Source: Rheinheimera maricola (GTDB taxonomy: Bacteria; Pseudomonadota; Gammaproteobacteria; Enterobacterales; Alteromonadaceae). From it: a stretch of DNA of 64,000 bases. Of the stretch, positions 35,683 to 44,967 are shown in pieces. A program made the translations under genes and the position numbers. The stretch covers positions 558,001-622,000 of the forward strand of contig NZ_JAERPS020000001.1 of the NCBI RefSeq assembly GCF_016918075.2, given 5' to 3'. How positions within the stretch are numbered: position 1 is the first letter of the stretch; the number at the start of each line of letters is the position of its first letter. A model generated the notes under the pieces. That model was not told the DNA's origin. It saw nothing but the letters and a program-made list of their open reading frames with translations, and made no database searches.

Positions 35683-37962
35683 TTACTTGTTGTTATGAGC
35701 GTGGCTACCGTCCCAATCCGACGCAGGCGGGTGTTTACTGAATGCGTCAATACGCTGCAGATAGATTGCTATCAGCCTGCGCACATCGAACAGGTTGTGT
35801 TGCTGCAACTTTGCTTCATTTTGCAATGATCCCTCTAACTGCTCGGCTTTTATCTGCAAGGTTGTTAACTGAGCAAGTGCAGTGTCGAAATCCCGGGTAA
35901 AATATGCTGTCAGTGCCAGATCTAACTCTTGATATAAATTTTGCTGCGGCTCAGGCGTGTCTGCGGCGATTGGCATATAAATTCGGATTGGGATCAGTTT
36001 GCCCTTCACTCTTACCTTGTCTACCAATAAATAAGCAAAGTCAGTGGCTTGCTCACGGGTAAACTCGCTGACAAGTAGCGGCACACCATAGAATTTGGTA
36101 AGGCCTTCCAGTCTGGAGCCCAAATTTACCGCATCACCTATAACGGTATAATTTCGGCGAAAATCAGAGCCCAAATCACCAACAATCATTTCACCACTGT
36201 TAATACCTATACCAATACGGGCGATGGGGCTTCCTTGTGCAACAAACTGCCGATTAAGTGCTTCCACAGCAGCGATTATTGCAAAAGCCGCCTGGACAGA
36301 CTTGCTGGCATGGGCCGGTTCTTCCAGCGGTGCGCCCCAGAAGGCCATCACCATATCGCCGACATATTTGTCAATGGTGCCGTCGTGGGCCAGTATGGCT
36401 TTGGTAACTGGCGAAAAGAATTGGTTCAACCACAATTTCAACGCTTGCGCTGACATGCTCTCGGAAATGCCGGTGAAATCACGAATATCACTAAACAGGA
36501 CTGACAACTGCTTTTTTTCACCGGCCAGACTAACTGAAGCAGGGTCGTTTAGTAGTCTTTCAATATGCGCTGGTGGCAGGTATTGGTCGAACACGTTATT
36601 AATGTGTTTGCGACGCCGCGCTTCTCTGGCAAAGCCATAACTGATGAAATACACCGACAACAATAGCACCAGCAGCAACAGGTTTAGCAGCGGTAAATCC
36701 AGCACATGTTGATGCCACAACCACAGGTTCACCGTAATGACCAGCAGAGCAAGTATCATGGCGGCGGCGATACTTGTTAGCGGGCCAAGTCTTGGAAACA
36801 GCCACAAACATAATAACCCCACCGTTAACATTTGCAGCAAAATAGCGCCGCTCCACCAATCTGGCCTGTAGGGTAAATGTTGAGGTGACATCAAGCCGTC
36901 AAATACTGTAGCGTGGATCTCAACACCGGGAAAGGTCAGCGACGTTGGTGTCGCGCGTAAATCGGCCAAACCCGTTGCGGACGTACCGACGAACACCACT
37001 GCTTGGTCAAAGCGGAGGTCGTTTATTCTGTCCATCAACACATCAGCAGCGGCGCTGTACGGATAATGTTTTGGCCCACCACGGTAAGGGATTAAAATCC
37101 GACCTTGTTGATCGGTATGGATCAGGCTATTGCCAATCTGTACACCTTGAAGATAGGCTTTGTCTGCTTCTTGCCGCCAGCGTGGTTCTACTTGTTCAAC
37201 CAGGCTATATATCCGAAACGCTTCCAGCGCCAGCGATGGATAAAGTTGCTGATCCAGTTGGTGTAGCAGCGACACCCGGCGGATAAAACCATCGGCGTCC
37301 TCATCGGCGTTCATAAACCCTTGCCCACGGGCGGCTGCTGTCAGGGGGGCGATTGGGGCGGCGAAACCACTGAACGGTTCAAACGGCGTAGTCCCTGTAG
37401 GGCGCTGTTGCCTTACACCCCCCACACTTAGCTCACCGCTACGCAAGGTGCCATGGCGGTGCAGCAAGTTTGCCAGCACAACCTCGGTTGATTGAAATGC
37501 GGAAGCGAAATGTAGATCAGCGTCTTGTCTGGTCGCATGTTCCAACAGGTTCTGCCGCTGTGCGGCGGTTAGAGTTGCATGTTGCGGCCAGCTTTGTACT
37601 GCTGCCAGCGCGGCATTGGTTTGTGGTTCAGAAAACAGCACATCGAAAACCACCAGCAGGGCACCGGCTTCATTTAGTTTGGTCGTAAGGCGGGCAAAAA
37701 GATTGCGATCCCATGGCATACGACCAATTTCATGCAAACTTGCTTCGTCGATATCGACAATCTGGATGTTACTTACGTTGCGTGGCCAAGGCGGCAGAAA
37801 TTGGACTTTGGCATCGTATAGCAAACCTTCTAAGCGTTGTAGATTAAGTTCCAGAGCAGGTGGAGCAATAAACTGCATCAACAGCATCATCAGCAGCAGC
37901 AACAAGGGAATGGTCTGCCTTATCAGCCATTTCCCAGTCTTATACTGCTGCATTTTGCTCAC
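35683..37962 (-). CDS. CHASE2-domain class III adenylate/guanylate cyclase
   Basis: A 759-residue membrane protein: N-terminal TM (about 14-32), extracytoplasmic CHASE2 sensor (about 35-350, with VDIDEASLHEIGRMPWDR and the GFMNADEDADGFIRRV block), three closely spaced TM helices (about 365-445), and a catalytic domain (about 480-650). Both metal Asp residues are present (FSDIRDFT near 489 and DKYVGDMV near 530). Lys in TIDKYVGD and Asp in VIGDAVN correspond to the adenine-selecting pair, so cAMP is the likelier product. A helical tail of about 100 residues follows. Last gene of a four-gene operon, 21 bases after the Ig-like gene. The start may instead be the ATG three codons in. Confidence 0.92.
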   Translation of the reverse strand: MSKMQQYKTGKWLIRQTIPLLLLLMMLLMQFIAPPALELNLQRLEGLLYDAKVQFLPPWPRNVSNIQIVDIDEASLHEIGRMPWDRNLFARLTTKLNEAGALLVVFDVLFSEPQTNAALAAVQSWPQHATLTAAQRQNLLEHATRQDADLHFASAFQSTEVVLANLLHRHGTLRSGELSVGGVRQQRPTGTTPFEPFSGFAAPIAPLTAAARGQGFMNADEDADGFIRRVSLLHQLDQQLYPSLALEAFRIYSLVEQVEPRWRQEADKAYLQGVQIGNSLIHTDQQGRILIPYRGGPKHYPYSAAADVLMDRINDLRFDQAVVFVGTSATGLADLRATPTSLTFPGVEIHATVFDGLMSPQHLPYRPDWWSGAILLQMLTVGLLCLWLFPRLGPLTSIAAAMILALLVITVNLWLWHQHVLDLPLLNLLLLVLLLSVYFISYGFAREARRRKHINNVFDQYLPPAHIERLLNDPASVSLAGEKKQLSVLFSDIRDFTGISESMSAQALKLWLNQFFSPVTKAILAHDGTIDKYVGDMVMAFWGAPLEEPAHASKSVQAAFAIIAAVEALNRQFVAQGSPIARIGIGINSGEMIVGDLGSDFRRNYTVIGDAVNLGSRLEGLTKFYGVPLLVSEFTREQATDFAYLLVDKVRVKGKLIPIRIYMPIAADTPEPQQNLYQELDLALTAYFTRDFDTALAQLTTLQIKAEQLEGSLQNEAKLQQHNLFDVRRLIAIYLQRIDAFSKHPPASDWDGSHAHNNK

Positions 37963-37983
37963 TGCTGCCGGCGGTATTGATGG

Positions 37984-40554
37984 TTATTGCACATCAATTA
38001 CTACAGTTGCCTGACTGCTGCCACCAAAGGCGCCAATCACCTGATAGGTAAAGCTGTCCTGACCAATGAAATTAGTATTGGGTGTGTAGCTAAAGCTACC
38101 GTCTGGCTTCAATAACAAGGTGCCATTTGTCGGTTCGCTTAGCAGAGCTATTTTTAACGTTGGAACTACACCCTCATTGGTAAACCCGAGTTCAAATACC
38201 GAGCCATTGGTGGATGCCAGCCATAGTCTGCTGCCATCTGCGTTAATGGTTAAACCGCTGATGCTGCTGACGCCTACTGGTAATGGCATCAGCCGTAGCA
38301 GATTGCCATTGATATCAAATTCGGCTATCGCTGACTGAATGCTGCTGACCAGCAGAATATTTCCGTTGTGTGGGTTGATATGCAAATCACCAAAACTAAC
38401 ACTAAAAGAGTGCTGGTTATTCACGACATTAAAGCTGCTCAATACCTGGCCGGTGGTTGGGTCGATCTGTGCTACCAGATTGCCTTCGGTGCCGGCAGGT
38501 ACATTGTCCTGCAATAGCCAAAGGGTGGCTGTTACCGGGTTATAGGCGCCTCCTACCACATGGCTGTTACCAAATGCGGCGTCAAGTTGGCTCAGTAAGG
38601 TGCCAGTTTGTGGATCTATGGCATATATTTCGGTAACGCCGCTTTCACCATTGAATATCAGCAAGCTGCCTTGAGGAATTTGCGTATCTTTAAGCGTAAA
38701 GGCCTCAGCAGCAATATCCAAATCTACATCATTAGCGCCTTCGCCTTGCATGGCTAGCGAACTCAGGTTTTCACCAAGCCGATTGAGCAAATGGATCGTT
38801 GCGGCGAAAGATGGGTATAGATAGAGCGCTTGCTGATACTCGTTAACTGCGAGTCCTACCAGTGAGCCTAAACCGGGATTGAAATTGTGGAGGATTTCCA
38901 GCTGATCGCCCTGCGACAGCGACCGTCCCTCCAGATCGTTGCTTAACAATCCCGGAGCTTCAATGTTGAGGGGCTGATTTACCGTGATCGTATAAATATC
39001 ATCATTGGCGACAGGAGGGCGCGGCGCAGGGGTGTCCAATGCTGAGCCTGGAATAGTGAAAGTGAGTCTATCGAGGGCGGCTTCTATCTGCGCCCCGGCA
39101 ACCCGGCCGACCTGACCAATACTGCAACTTTGAGTGGTTAATCCACTGCAGCTGGCGGTATTGCTAATAAAAGCACCGAAATTCAGTGAATTAACAAAAG
39201 GAGTAGCGGGGTAGACACTGCTGAATTTACCGCCATCATCGGGAAACAGATTTAATTCGAACCGGGCGCCAGCCGTGCTAACAAACTGCAGAGTGTTACT
39301 GTTGGGTTCAACCGAACGTGCCAGCACAGGTGAGTTTCCTACGCCGGGATAACGCATTACAAAGGTAAAATTACCCTGTTGGCCCACTACGTTACCACTT
39401 TGTCCTGTTTCCTCATAGCGACCTAGCATTGAACAGCGTGTATCAACCAATTGAATACAGTCGCCAATCCGGTACAGACCAGTACCAATTTCGCTACCTG
39501 GAGGTTGCTCTCCCTGACCGATATAAAGGAACTCACCGGTCATGGTTAGTGACTCGCCATTAATGTTGCTGATTGGCCGGATCACGTCGATGCTGACTTC
39601 AGCCTCTGAAGTACCCCCGTCGCTATCGCTAATCTGATAGATGAAATTATCGGCACCCATGAAATCCGGATCTGGAGTGTAACTGAAGCTGCCGTCTATC
39701 TGCAGTGTTAAGGTACCAGATTGCGGTTGAGAAACCGGCGTTACGTTAACGGTAAGCAGGTCACCGTCGGGATCTGTGTCGTTTGCCAATAGTCCTTCAC
39801 TTGCTGCGACCTGCAAGGTTTGATTGATCGCTGTATCATAGCTATCAGCTGCTGCCGTAGGAGGCTGATTTGATTGCTGAGAAGATGGGACCGGAATTTC
39901 TGCACTTAAAGGTAACTCGCCGCCGTTTCGCAGGCCGGTGACTAGCAGATAATATTGAATAAGAGGATTGAGGTTAGTAAAAGCAGCTGAATTACCGCGA
40001 AGTGCCAGTTTGGCCTGACCGTCAGGCAATTGCCGGTAGTTGAACCGGTTGACGCCAGATACGCTGGCGAGATAAAGGTTATATCGTATGATAGCTGGAT
40101 CTGCAGCCCAGCTGACATCAATCTGTGCTCCGTCAGCACTACGTTGAACTGCCAGATTATTAAGGTTGGCCGGTTGCCAGTTCACACTGACACTAGAAAC
40201 CGCTGTGTTGATACCGCTAGTATCAGTGACCCAGAGCTGCAGAACGAGGGGGCCCGCGTTTACCGCAAAAGCCGCAGGATTGATGTTAGGCACTGTGGTT
40301 TTGAAGCTGTTGCCTTGGCATTGCTCAGCAGATTGGCATAAATCCAGATATTGCGGACTGTCGTTTAAGCTAACATACACCCTGCGCAGACCGTCCAAAT
40401 CTTCTGTCTGTATTGATAACAGCAAAGGTCCTGTAAAGGTGCTACCGGGCTTCGGCTGAATAAATCGACCACTGCTATCTGCTGCCCACACGGGTGTAAG
40501 CAGCGATAATCCCAAACAAATAACAACACACGTCAACTGGCTGAATATTTTCAT
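37984..40554 (-). CDS. Large exported protein: Fn3/Ig-like domains with an embedded beta-propeller
   Basis: An 856-residue secreted protein with signal peptide (about 1-24). In order: two Fn3-like beta-sandwiches (about 25-225), a tandem cadherin-like Ig domain (AADSYDTAINQTLQVAASEG to SEAEVSIDV), a beta-rich spacer with paired Cys, then a second Ig domain. That domain starts NDDIYTITVNQPLNIEAPGL and ends LLKPDGSFSYTPN and QDSFTYQV. Between its halves lies about 250 residues of propeller-like repeats (IYAIDPQTGTLLSQLDAAFG, VAQIDPTTGQVLSSFNVV). Probably periplasmic or surface-exposed. Strong AGGAG ribosome site; 11 bases after the FecR gene. Likely the recognition part of the operon, by inference. 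Confidence 0.85.
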   Translation of the reverse strand: MKIFSQLTCVVICLGLSLLTPVWAADSSGRFIQPKPGSTFTGPLLLSIQTEDLDGLRRVYVSLNDSPQYLDLCQSAEQCQGNSFKTTVPNINPAAFAVNAGPLVLQLWVTDTSGINTAVSSVSVNWQPANLNNLAVQRSADGAQIDVSWAADPAIIRYNLYLASVSGVNRFNYRQLPDGQAKLALRGNSAAFTNLNPLIQYYLLVTGLRNGGELPLSAEIPVPSSQQSNQPPTAAADSYDTAINQTLQVAASEGLLANDTDPDGDLLTVNVTPVSQPQSGTLTLQIDGSFSYTPDPDFMGADNFIYQISDSDGGTSEAEVSIDVIRPISNINGESLTMTGEFLYIGQGEQPPGSEIGTGLYRIGDCIQLVDTRCSMLGRYEETGQSGNVVGQQGNFTFVMRYPGVGNSPVLARSVEPNSNTLQFVSTAGARFELNLFPDDGGKFSSVYPATPFVNSLNFGAFISNTASCSGLTTQSCSIGQVGRVAGAQIEAALDRLTFTIPGSALDTPAPRPPVANDDIYTITVNQPLNIEAPGLLSNDLEGRSLSQGDQLEILHNFNPGLGSLVGLAVNEYQQALYLYPSFAATIHLLNRLGENLSSLAMQGEGANDVDLDIAAEAFTLKDTQIPQGSLLIFNGESGVTEIYAIDPQTGTLLSQLDAAFGNSHVVGGAYNPVTATLWLLQDNVPAGTEGNLVAQIDPTTGQVLSSFNVVNNQHSFSVSFGDLHINPHNGNILLVSSIQSAIAEFDINGNLLRLMPLPVGVSSISGLTINADGSRLWLASTNGSVFELGFTNEGVVPTLKIALLSEPTNGTLLLKPDGSFSYTPNTNFIGQDSFTYQVIGAFGGSSQATVVIDVQ

Positions 40555-40565
40555 GGTATTACTCC

Positions 40566-41762
40566 TTATGGGAGTTCGGAAAGCTCAAAACCGCCTTCAA
40601 CGCGTACTGAAGGGTTATCCAGTTCAAACAGACTCAGATTTCCGAGAATTTTAGTAGCGTCGTCAATCAGTAGTGCATTGATAGTGCCATCGGCCAACTC
40701 ATTGCCATGGCTGGCAAAATTGACAAAAAGCTCAAGTGACTTTTCGCCAAAGACACCGTTAAATATAGCAAACCACTCGCCGCCGGCATCAGTAAAAGAC
40801 AGTTGCCCGGATGGGACCCAGGCACCATCAAAATCTATTTCCATCGACATACTCAAATCAGACAAGGATCCGGCAGTACTGCTGAAACTGTGATTGCTAA
40901 GTTGATCAAAGGTGGCAATGCCGCTTCGGCTGATACTGTCCAACCCTTGAAGGCTCCAACCCGCGGTCACTTGCTCATTGTCATAAAAATCGCGACCACT
41001 AGCGTCCAGAGCCAGTGCGCCATTAGCTATCAGCCAGCCTGCTTCGCCTTTTATAGTGTCGGCAATGTCAAACTCGCCAGCATACCTAGACTGACCAATA
41101 AGCGGGATAATGTTAGCAGCAGCAAATAGGGGTGGCGTGCGCAACAACAGTTCCACCGTGCCATCAGCACGCACTATGGCAAACCGATATGCTTGTTCAG
41201 GTCCTAGTGAAAAGCGCTGGTTTGCACCAGGTACTGTGACCTGAATATCAATGCTGCCATCCCAACCGGCCAGGTACAGATCGCCTTGTTGTAGTATTGC
41301 CTCGTAATGTGTACCCCGCACGCCAATAGTGGCTATGGGCGTATTCAGCTTATAGGTTTTTTGATTTGCCGGCAGGGCACCGGTGATGGTGCGCAGGCCG
41401 CCTTTGAGTAGTGTCATATCGACGTCGCTGAGGCCATCTTGATTAAACTGATAATTACCAATGGCCAGTTCAGAGTCCGCCTGCAACGACAATAAACCGC
41501 CATCAATCATCCGCATCTGACTGCTACTGGCTGGCCCGGTACTGACCAAATCAACCTTATACACCGGCGACAGCCGCTTTAACGCTCTGCTCTGTTGCTG
41601 ATCATTGGCTGCCACTATGCCCTTGGCCATAATGGTTTTCCCTACCGCTGCTGCAGATGATGTTGACGTATCAGCCTGCAACGGTGATGTGCTTATTCCC
41701 AGACCTAACACGCTGGCGCTAGCAAGTCTGCAACAAAGCAGACCGAGGTTTTTAGAATGCAT
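40566..41762 (-). CDS. Exported FecR-domain protein
   Basis: A 398-residue protein with signal peptide (cleavage near residue 30) and a FecR domain (about 70-185). This has the typical patterns VYKVDLVSTGPASSSQMRMI and YKLNTPIATIGVRGTHYEA. Unlike sigma-regulator FecR proteins it has no N-terminal cytoplasmic anti-sigma segment or TM, so it should lie entirely outside the cytoplasm. The C-terminal 200 residues are an unassigned beta-rich region (SWSLQGLDSISRSGIATFDQ...). GGAGT precedes the ATG; it overlaps the upstream barrel gene by 11 bases. Exported FecR proteins commonly neighbour CHASE2 cyclases, as here. Confidence 0.88.
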   Translation of the reverse strand: MHSKNLGLLCCRLASASVLGLGISTSPLQADTSTSSAAAVGKTIMAKGIVAANDQQQSRALKRLSPVYKVDLVSTGPASSSQMRMIDGGLLSLQADSELAIGNYQFNQDGLSDVDMTLLKGGLRTITGALPANQKTYKLNTPIATIGVRGTHYEAILQQGDLYLAGWDGSIDIQVTVPGANQRFSLGPEQAYRFAIVRADGTVELLLRTPPLFAAANIIPLIGQSRYAGEFDIADTIKGEAGWLIANGALALDASGRDFYDNEQVTAGWSLQGLDSISRSGIATFDQLSNHSFSSTAGSLSDLSMSMEIDFDGAWVPSGQLSFTDAGGEWFAIFNGVFGEKSLELFVNFASHGNELADGTINALLIDDATKILGNLSLFELDNPSVRVEGGFELSELP

Positions 41763-43074
41763 AACGTACTCCTATCCAGACCCGTGTCCGCTTATATTGG
41801 TAGATGGTAATATTACTGTCGTTACGCATATGGCTGATTGCCGCCAGCATGCGCCAGTGGTTATTAAAGTTGTAACTCAGATCTAACTCGGCCCGCTGAT
41901 AGCGGTCATCACGAACTTGTTCAAACAGTGGGTGGCTATCATCATAATCACCGCTCATATAATCCAGCGACAAGCTGCTCATCCAATTTTCCCCCAGCAT
42001 TTGCTGCCAGCGGTAACCCAGACCAACATAATCACGGCTGTTGAAGTTGGTGCGACTGTGCTGACTGTCCTCAATACCCCAACGCAGAAAAACTTTATGC
42101 TCAGCATTGCCAAACTGTTTTGACAGCCAGCCCTCAGCCAGCAGAATTTCCTTATCTAACGCGGTTAGCTCGTTGTAAGCATGCCTGGCATAGGTTAGAT
42201 CCAAACCGGCTTCGGCGCTGGACCACAGCGGCTGACTAATTTTGCCTTTTACACCCACGTAATCGACATAGTTGTCGTCGTCCAGATGGATTGGTCGATA
42301 GAATAGTTCTGTCGACAGCCGATAGTCGCGCCAGCGGGTCTGATAACCCGCTTGGGCGCTGGCATAAGTGCGGGAAAAAACCTTATTCTCTGCATACTCG
42401 CCGTGTAATACCGACGCCGACAGATAAAACGCCGAATGTTGGCTTTGCGGCTTGATCCAGTACAGCTGCGCCTGCAACTCGTAAAAACTGCTGTCCTGCT
42501 CGAGGCTATGTTCAAACAATCTAACCTGGCCTAACAACGGAATAAATATAAATTCCTCGTCGACACCACTATTCGGGTTTGTGTCACTACCAAAACCGAG
42601 CTGTACCCAGTTTAGCCAATAGCCTTTTTCAGGATCACGATATTTCTCAATCCGTTGCAGATAATTTTGCACCAGGGTGGCGCTTTGATCTGGTAGGGAG
42701 ATTTTTGCGAGTTGTTGTAATTCGTGTTCCGCTGCGAGCAGATTGCCGAGCTCAAAATAACTGACAGCCAGCGCCAAGCGGATATCTGATGAATCTGGCT
42801 GTGACTGCAGTGCTCGTTCTAACGCGAACACCGCCTGGTGCAGATTGCCTGACGCTCTGGCCGCCACTGCGAACAGGAAGTCAAAACGGGGTTCACCTTC
42901 TTGCTCTACTTTCAATTCATTTGCCAGTTGCCAGGCTGTTACGTAATCCTGCTGTTTAAGCAACGTTTCCAGCCTGCTCAGTGATGCTGAAGAACTGGCT
43001 AGCACCATCGACGGAAGCAGCATTAACAACGCTAACCAACAAATCAACCACCTGGAGATATAACTGCCTGTCAT
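41752..43074 (-). CDS. TPR-containing outer-membrane beta-barrel protein (SlipAM/DUF560-like)
   Basis: A 440-residue exported protein. After the signal peptide come three TPR-like helical repeats (about 25-145: YVTAWQLANELKVE, AVFALERALQSQPDSSDIRL, AVSYFELGNLLAAEHELQQL). A C-terminal barrel of about 280 residues follows, built from alternating strands with aromatic girdles, ending in AF as outer-membrane proteins do. Length and order resemble surface lipoprotein assembly modulators (Slam/DUF560). The start is the ATG at 43072-43074; the TTG upstream at 43098 is rejected as it lacks a ribosome site. First gene of the operon, promoter region in 43075-43197, which is AT-rich. Confidence 0.82.
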   Translation of the reverse strand: MTGSYISRWLICWLALLMLLPSMVLASSSASLSRLETLLKQQDYVTAWQLANELKVEQEGEPRFDFLFAVAARASGNLHQAVFALERALQSQPDSSDIRLALAVSYFELGNLLAAEHELQQLAKISLPDQSATLVQNYLQRIEKYRDPEKGYWLNWVQLGFGSDTNPNSGVDEEFIFIPLLGQVRLFEHSLEQDSSFYELQAQLYWIKPQSQHSAFYLSASVLHGEYAENKVFSRTYASAQAGYQTRWRDYRLSTELFYRPIHLDDDNYVDYVGVKGKISQPLWSSAEAGLDLTYARHAYNELTALDKEILLAEGWLSKQFGNAEHKVFLRWGIEDSQHSRTNFNSRDYVGLGYRWQQMLGENWMSSLSLDYMSGDYDDSHPLFEQVRDDRYQRAELDLSYNFNNHWRMLAAISHMRNDSNITIYQYKRTRVWIGVRYAF

Positions 43075-43197
43075 TGTGATGTTCTTCTTGGCAAACAAGA
43101 TGTGTCAGTCAAGACTAGACACAAAATTTTAGAACTGGAAGAAATCTAACGATTTTTTTATTTTTATCTGATTTTTGTTAGTGCCTGTATTGGCTGC

Positions 43198-43243
43198 GCA
43201 GTCAATAAGGCCTTGACCAGGTTGAGCTTTTCGGTAAATGTAA
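43198..43243 (+). repeat. Intergenic repeat, copy A (3' block only)
   Basis: Matches the conserved AAGCCTTGACCAAGTTTAG...TTTTTCGGTAAATGTAA block found also at 49151, 49836 and 55955. It lacks the hairpin half and ends 38 bases before the HutD start codon. Confidence 0.75.
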
Positions 43244-43281
43244 TTGTCTGCTGTGAAATATCATCGTTTTAATGAGGCAGT

Positions 43282-43860
43282 ATGAGTACAGAAGTTATAA
43301 CACCGGCGCAATGGCAAACCCAGCGCTGGCAAAACGGTGGTGGCATTACCCACCAGCTGTGCCGGCAGGACGACGGCACCGGCATGCTTTGGCGTTTATC
43401 TATTGCTGAAGTAGCCAGCAACGGGCCTTTTTCGCGCTTTGATAACATCGACCGGATTATTATTCTGCTGCAGGGCGACGGCTTTAGCCTTCATGGCGTT
43501 GGCAATAACCCGCAGCGAATAGATACACCGCTTACTCCGTTTGCCTTTGCCGGCGAAACGGCTATTCATTGCCGTTTAATTAACGGCGCCGTGCGTGATT
43601 TTAACCTGATGATCCGCCGCGGCGCCTTGCAGGCCAAGTTGCAAGTATTTGCGCTTAGCTTGGCTGTGCAGACGTTGCCATTGAGTTCGCAAACAGTGAT
43701 CTACGTGGCAAGTGGTATCGTTGATGCTGAAGTAGGTGTTAAGCGTTTTAGCCTGCAAGAGCAGCATACGCTTAGGCTTAGTAATGAAACCGGAAGCGTG
43801 CAGCTTAGTAGCGCCGATAGCGCGCAGGTTATTTTTATCCGCTTGTCGGTAAATGAATAG
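43282..43860 (+). CDS. HutD/Ves family cupin-like protein
   Basis: A 192-residue double-stranded beta-helix protein. Marker strings are WQNGGGITHQLCR, WRLSIAEVASNGPFSRFDNIDRIIILLQGDGF and NLMIRRGALQAKL, all typical of HutD/Ves. Members are cytoplasmic, linked by genome context to histidine utilisation or to stress, but no enzymatic role is firmly established. No hut genes are nearby. GAGG precedes the ATG, and a copy of the intergenic repeat lies upstream. Confidence 0.88.
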   Translation: MSTEVITPAQWQTQRWQNGGGITHQLCRQDDGTGMLWRLSIAEVASNGPFSRFDNIDRIIILLQGDGFSLHGVGNNPQRIDTPLTPFAFAGETAIHCRLINGAVRDFNLMIRRGALQAKLQVFALSLAVQTLPLSSQTVIYVASGIVDAEVGVKRFSLQEQHTLRLSNETGSVQLSSADSAQVIFIRLSVNE

Positions 43861-43882
43861 GCATTAAAAAAAGAGGTCAATT

Positions 43883-43918
43883 ATGCAGCCTGTATCAATA
43901 AAAGCTGAAATCAGCTAG
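43883..43918 (+). CDS. Eleven-residue leader minicistron (MQPVSIKAEIS)
   Basis: A clear AAGAGG ribosome site precedes this ATG by seven bases. Its TAG stop shares a base with the GTG start of the following gene (TAGTG, 43916-43920), which has no good site of its own. Coupled translation is likely. A frame error in the sequence is the main alternative. Confidence 0.4.
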   Translation: MQPVSIKAEIS

Positions 43919-44859
43919 TGAAAGCGCTCTTTACACTTCTTTTGCTAATAGCGGTGGTTGCTTTATGGCTGGCGAGCAACTATTGCCGCACAGCGCCGTT
44001 TAATGCTGAAAATGTTAAGCCACAATCAGGGCAAGATAACCCTATTGATCAACAACCGACTAAACATACCACTGCGGCTCACGATACATTAAACAACGAT
44101 ACATCGCTGGCAACCCACGCGGACAATGATGGCCAACTGGTGATTATGACAAGACCAGACTGGAGCCTGGATAATAATCTGTTGTCCCACTTTAATCGTT
44201 TAGAACTGGCTGCACAGCAGGGCGACACTACAGCAGCCTATGTGTTGGGAATGAACCTGCGCAATTGTTACTTTGTGCCACAAGATGATAACGACCTGGC
44301 TGAGCGACTGCAGCAGGCTTACCAATTTAACGATGATGGTGAGGCCGCTGCCGAAAATGCCGAGCGCTATGAATTTTGCTTAGGTGTTGATAAACAGCAG
44401 CGTAGCCAGTTTTATGCTTATCTGGAAATGGCCGCAAGCAACGGCTCTGTGCCAGCGCAAGAAGCAGTAGCGTTAATAACACCAGAGCAATATATGCATG
44501 CAGCGGGTTATACCAAGCTTGAAAGAAACGCTTATGTCGCTAAACGTATTGGTTATGTTCAACAGCAAGTCGACTTTTTATCGTCTGCGGCGCAGCATGG
44601 AAGTATTAAAGCGCTGATAAAATTATCGCAACTACATTATGCTCAAACTGTTGGTAAAGATGGCCGCTTACAAGCCTATGCGTTTAACCAGATGATTATG
44701 GAACTCTCCGACGATACTGAGCTATACAACCGCTACAACTGGTTTCAGCAACGCGCGTTGTCAGAGTTTACAGTAGAGGAAGTTGAACTGGCGAAGGCGA
44801 TGTCAGAGCAGTGGTTAAACACGATACAAGCCAATGGCACTTTGTACTTACATAACTAA
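43918..44859 (+). CDS. Membrane-anchored protein with Sel1/TPR-like helical repeats
   Basis: A 313-residue protein with an N-terminal hydrophobic anchor or signal (LFTLLLLIAVVALWLASNYC) and a low-complexity Asn/Asp/Thr-rich spacer (about residues 28-75). The C-terminal helical region holds Sel1-like segments such as LELAAQQGDTTAAYVLGMNL and FLSSAAQHGSIKALIKLSQL. Sel1 repeats mediate protein contacts; partner unknown. The start is a GTG overlapped by the stop of a short upstream ORF. Predicted periplasmic. Confidence 0.72.
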   Translation: MKALFTLLLLIAVVALWLASNYCRTAPFNAENVKPQSGQDNPIDQQPTKHTTAAHDTLNNDTSLATHADNDGQLVIMTRPDWSLDNNLLSHFNRLELAAQQGDTTAAYVLGMNLRNCYFVPQDDNDLAERLQQAYQFNDDGEAAAENAERYEFCLGVDKQQRSQFYAYLEMAASNGSVPAQEAVALITPEQYMHAAGYTKLERNAYVAKRIGYVQQQVDFLSSAAQHGSIKALIKLSQLHYAQTVGKDGRLQAYAFNQMIMELSDDTELYNRYNWFQQRALSEFTVEEVELAKAMSEQWLNTIQANGTLYLHN

Positions 44860-44967
44860 TTGAGGCGTACTAAGCGATTATTTAGCTACAACAATTGCAA
44901 CCACGATGTAAACTGGAGAACATAATTCGATATTTATGCTTTGAAATAGCTATGTTGGTGACACAAA

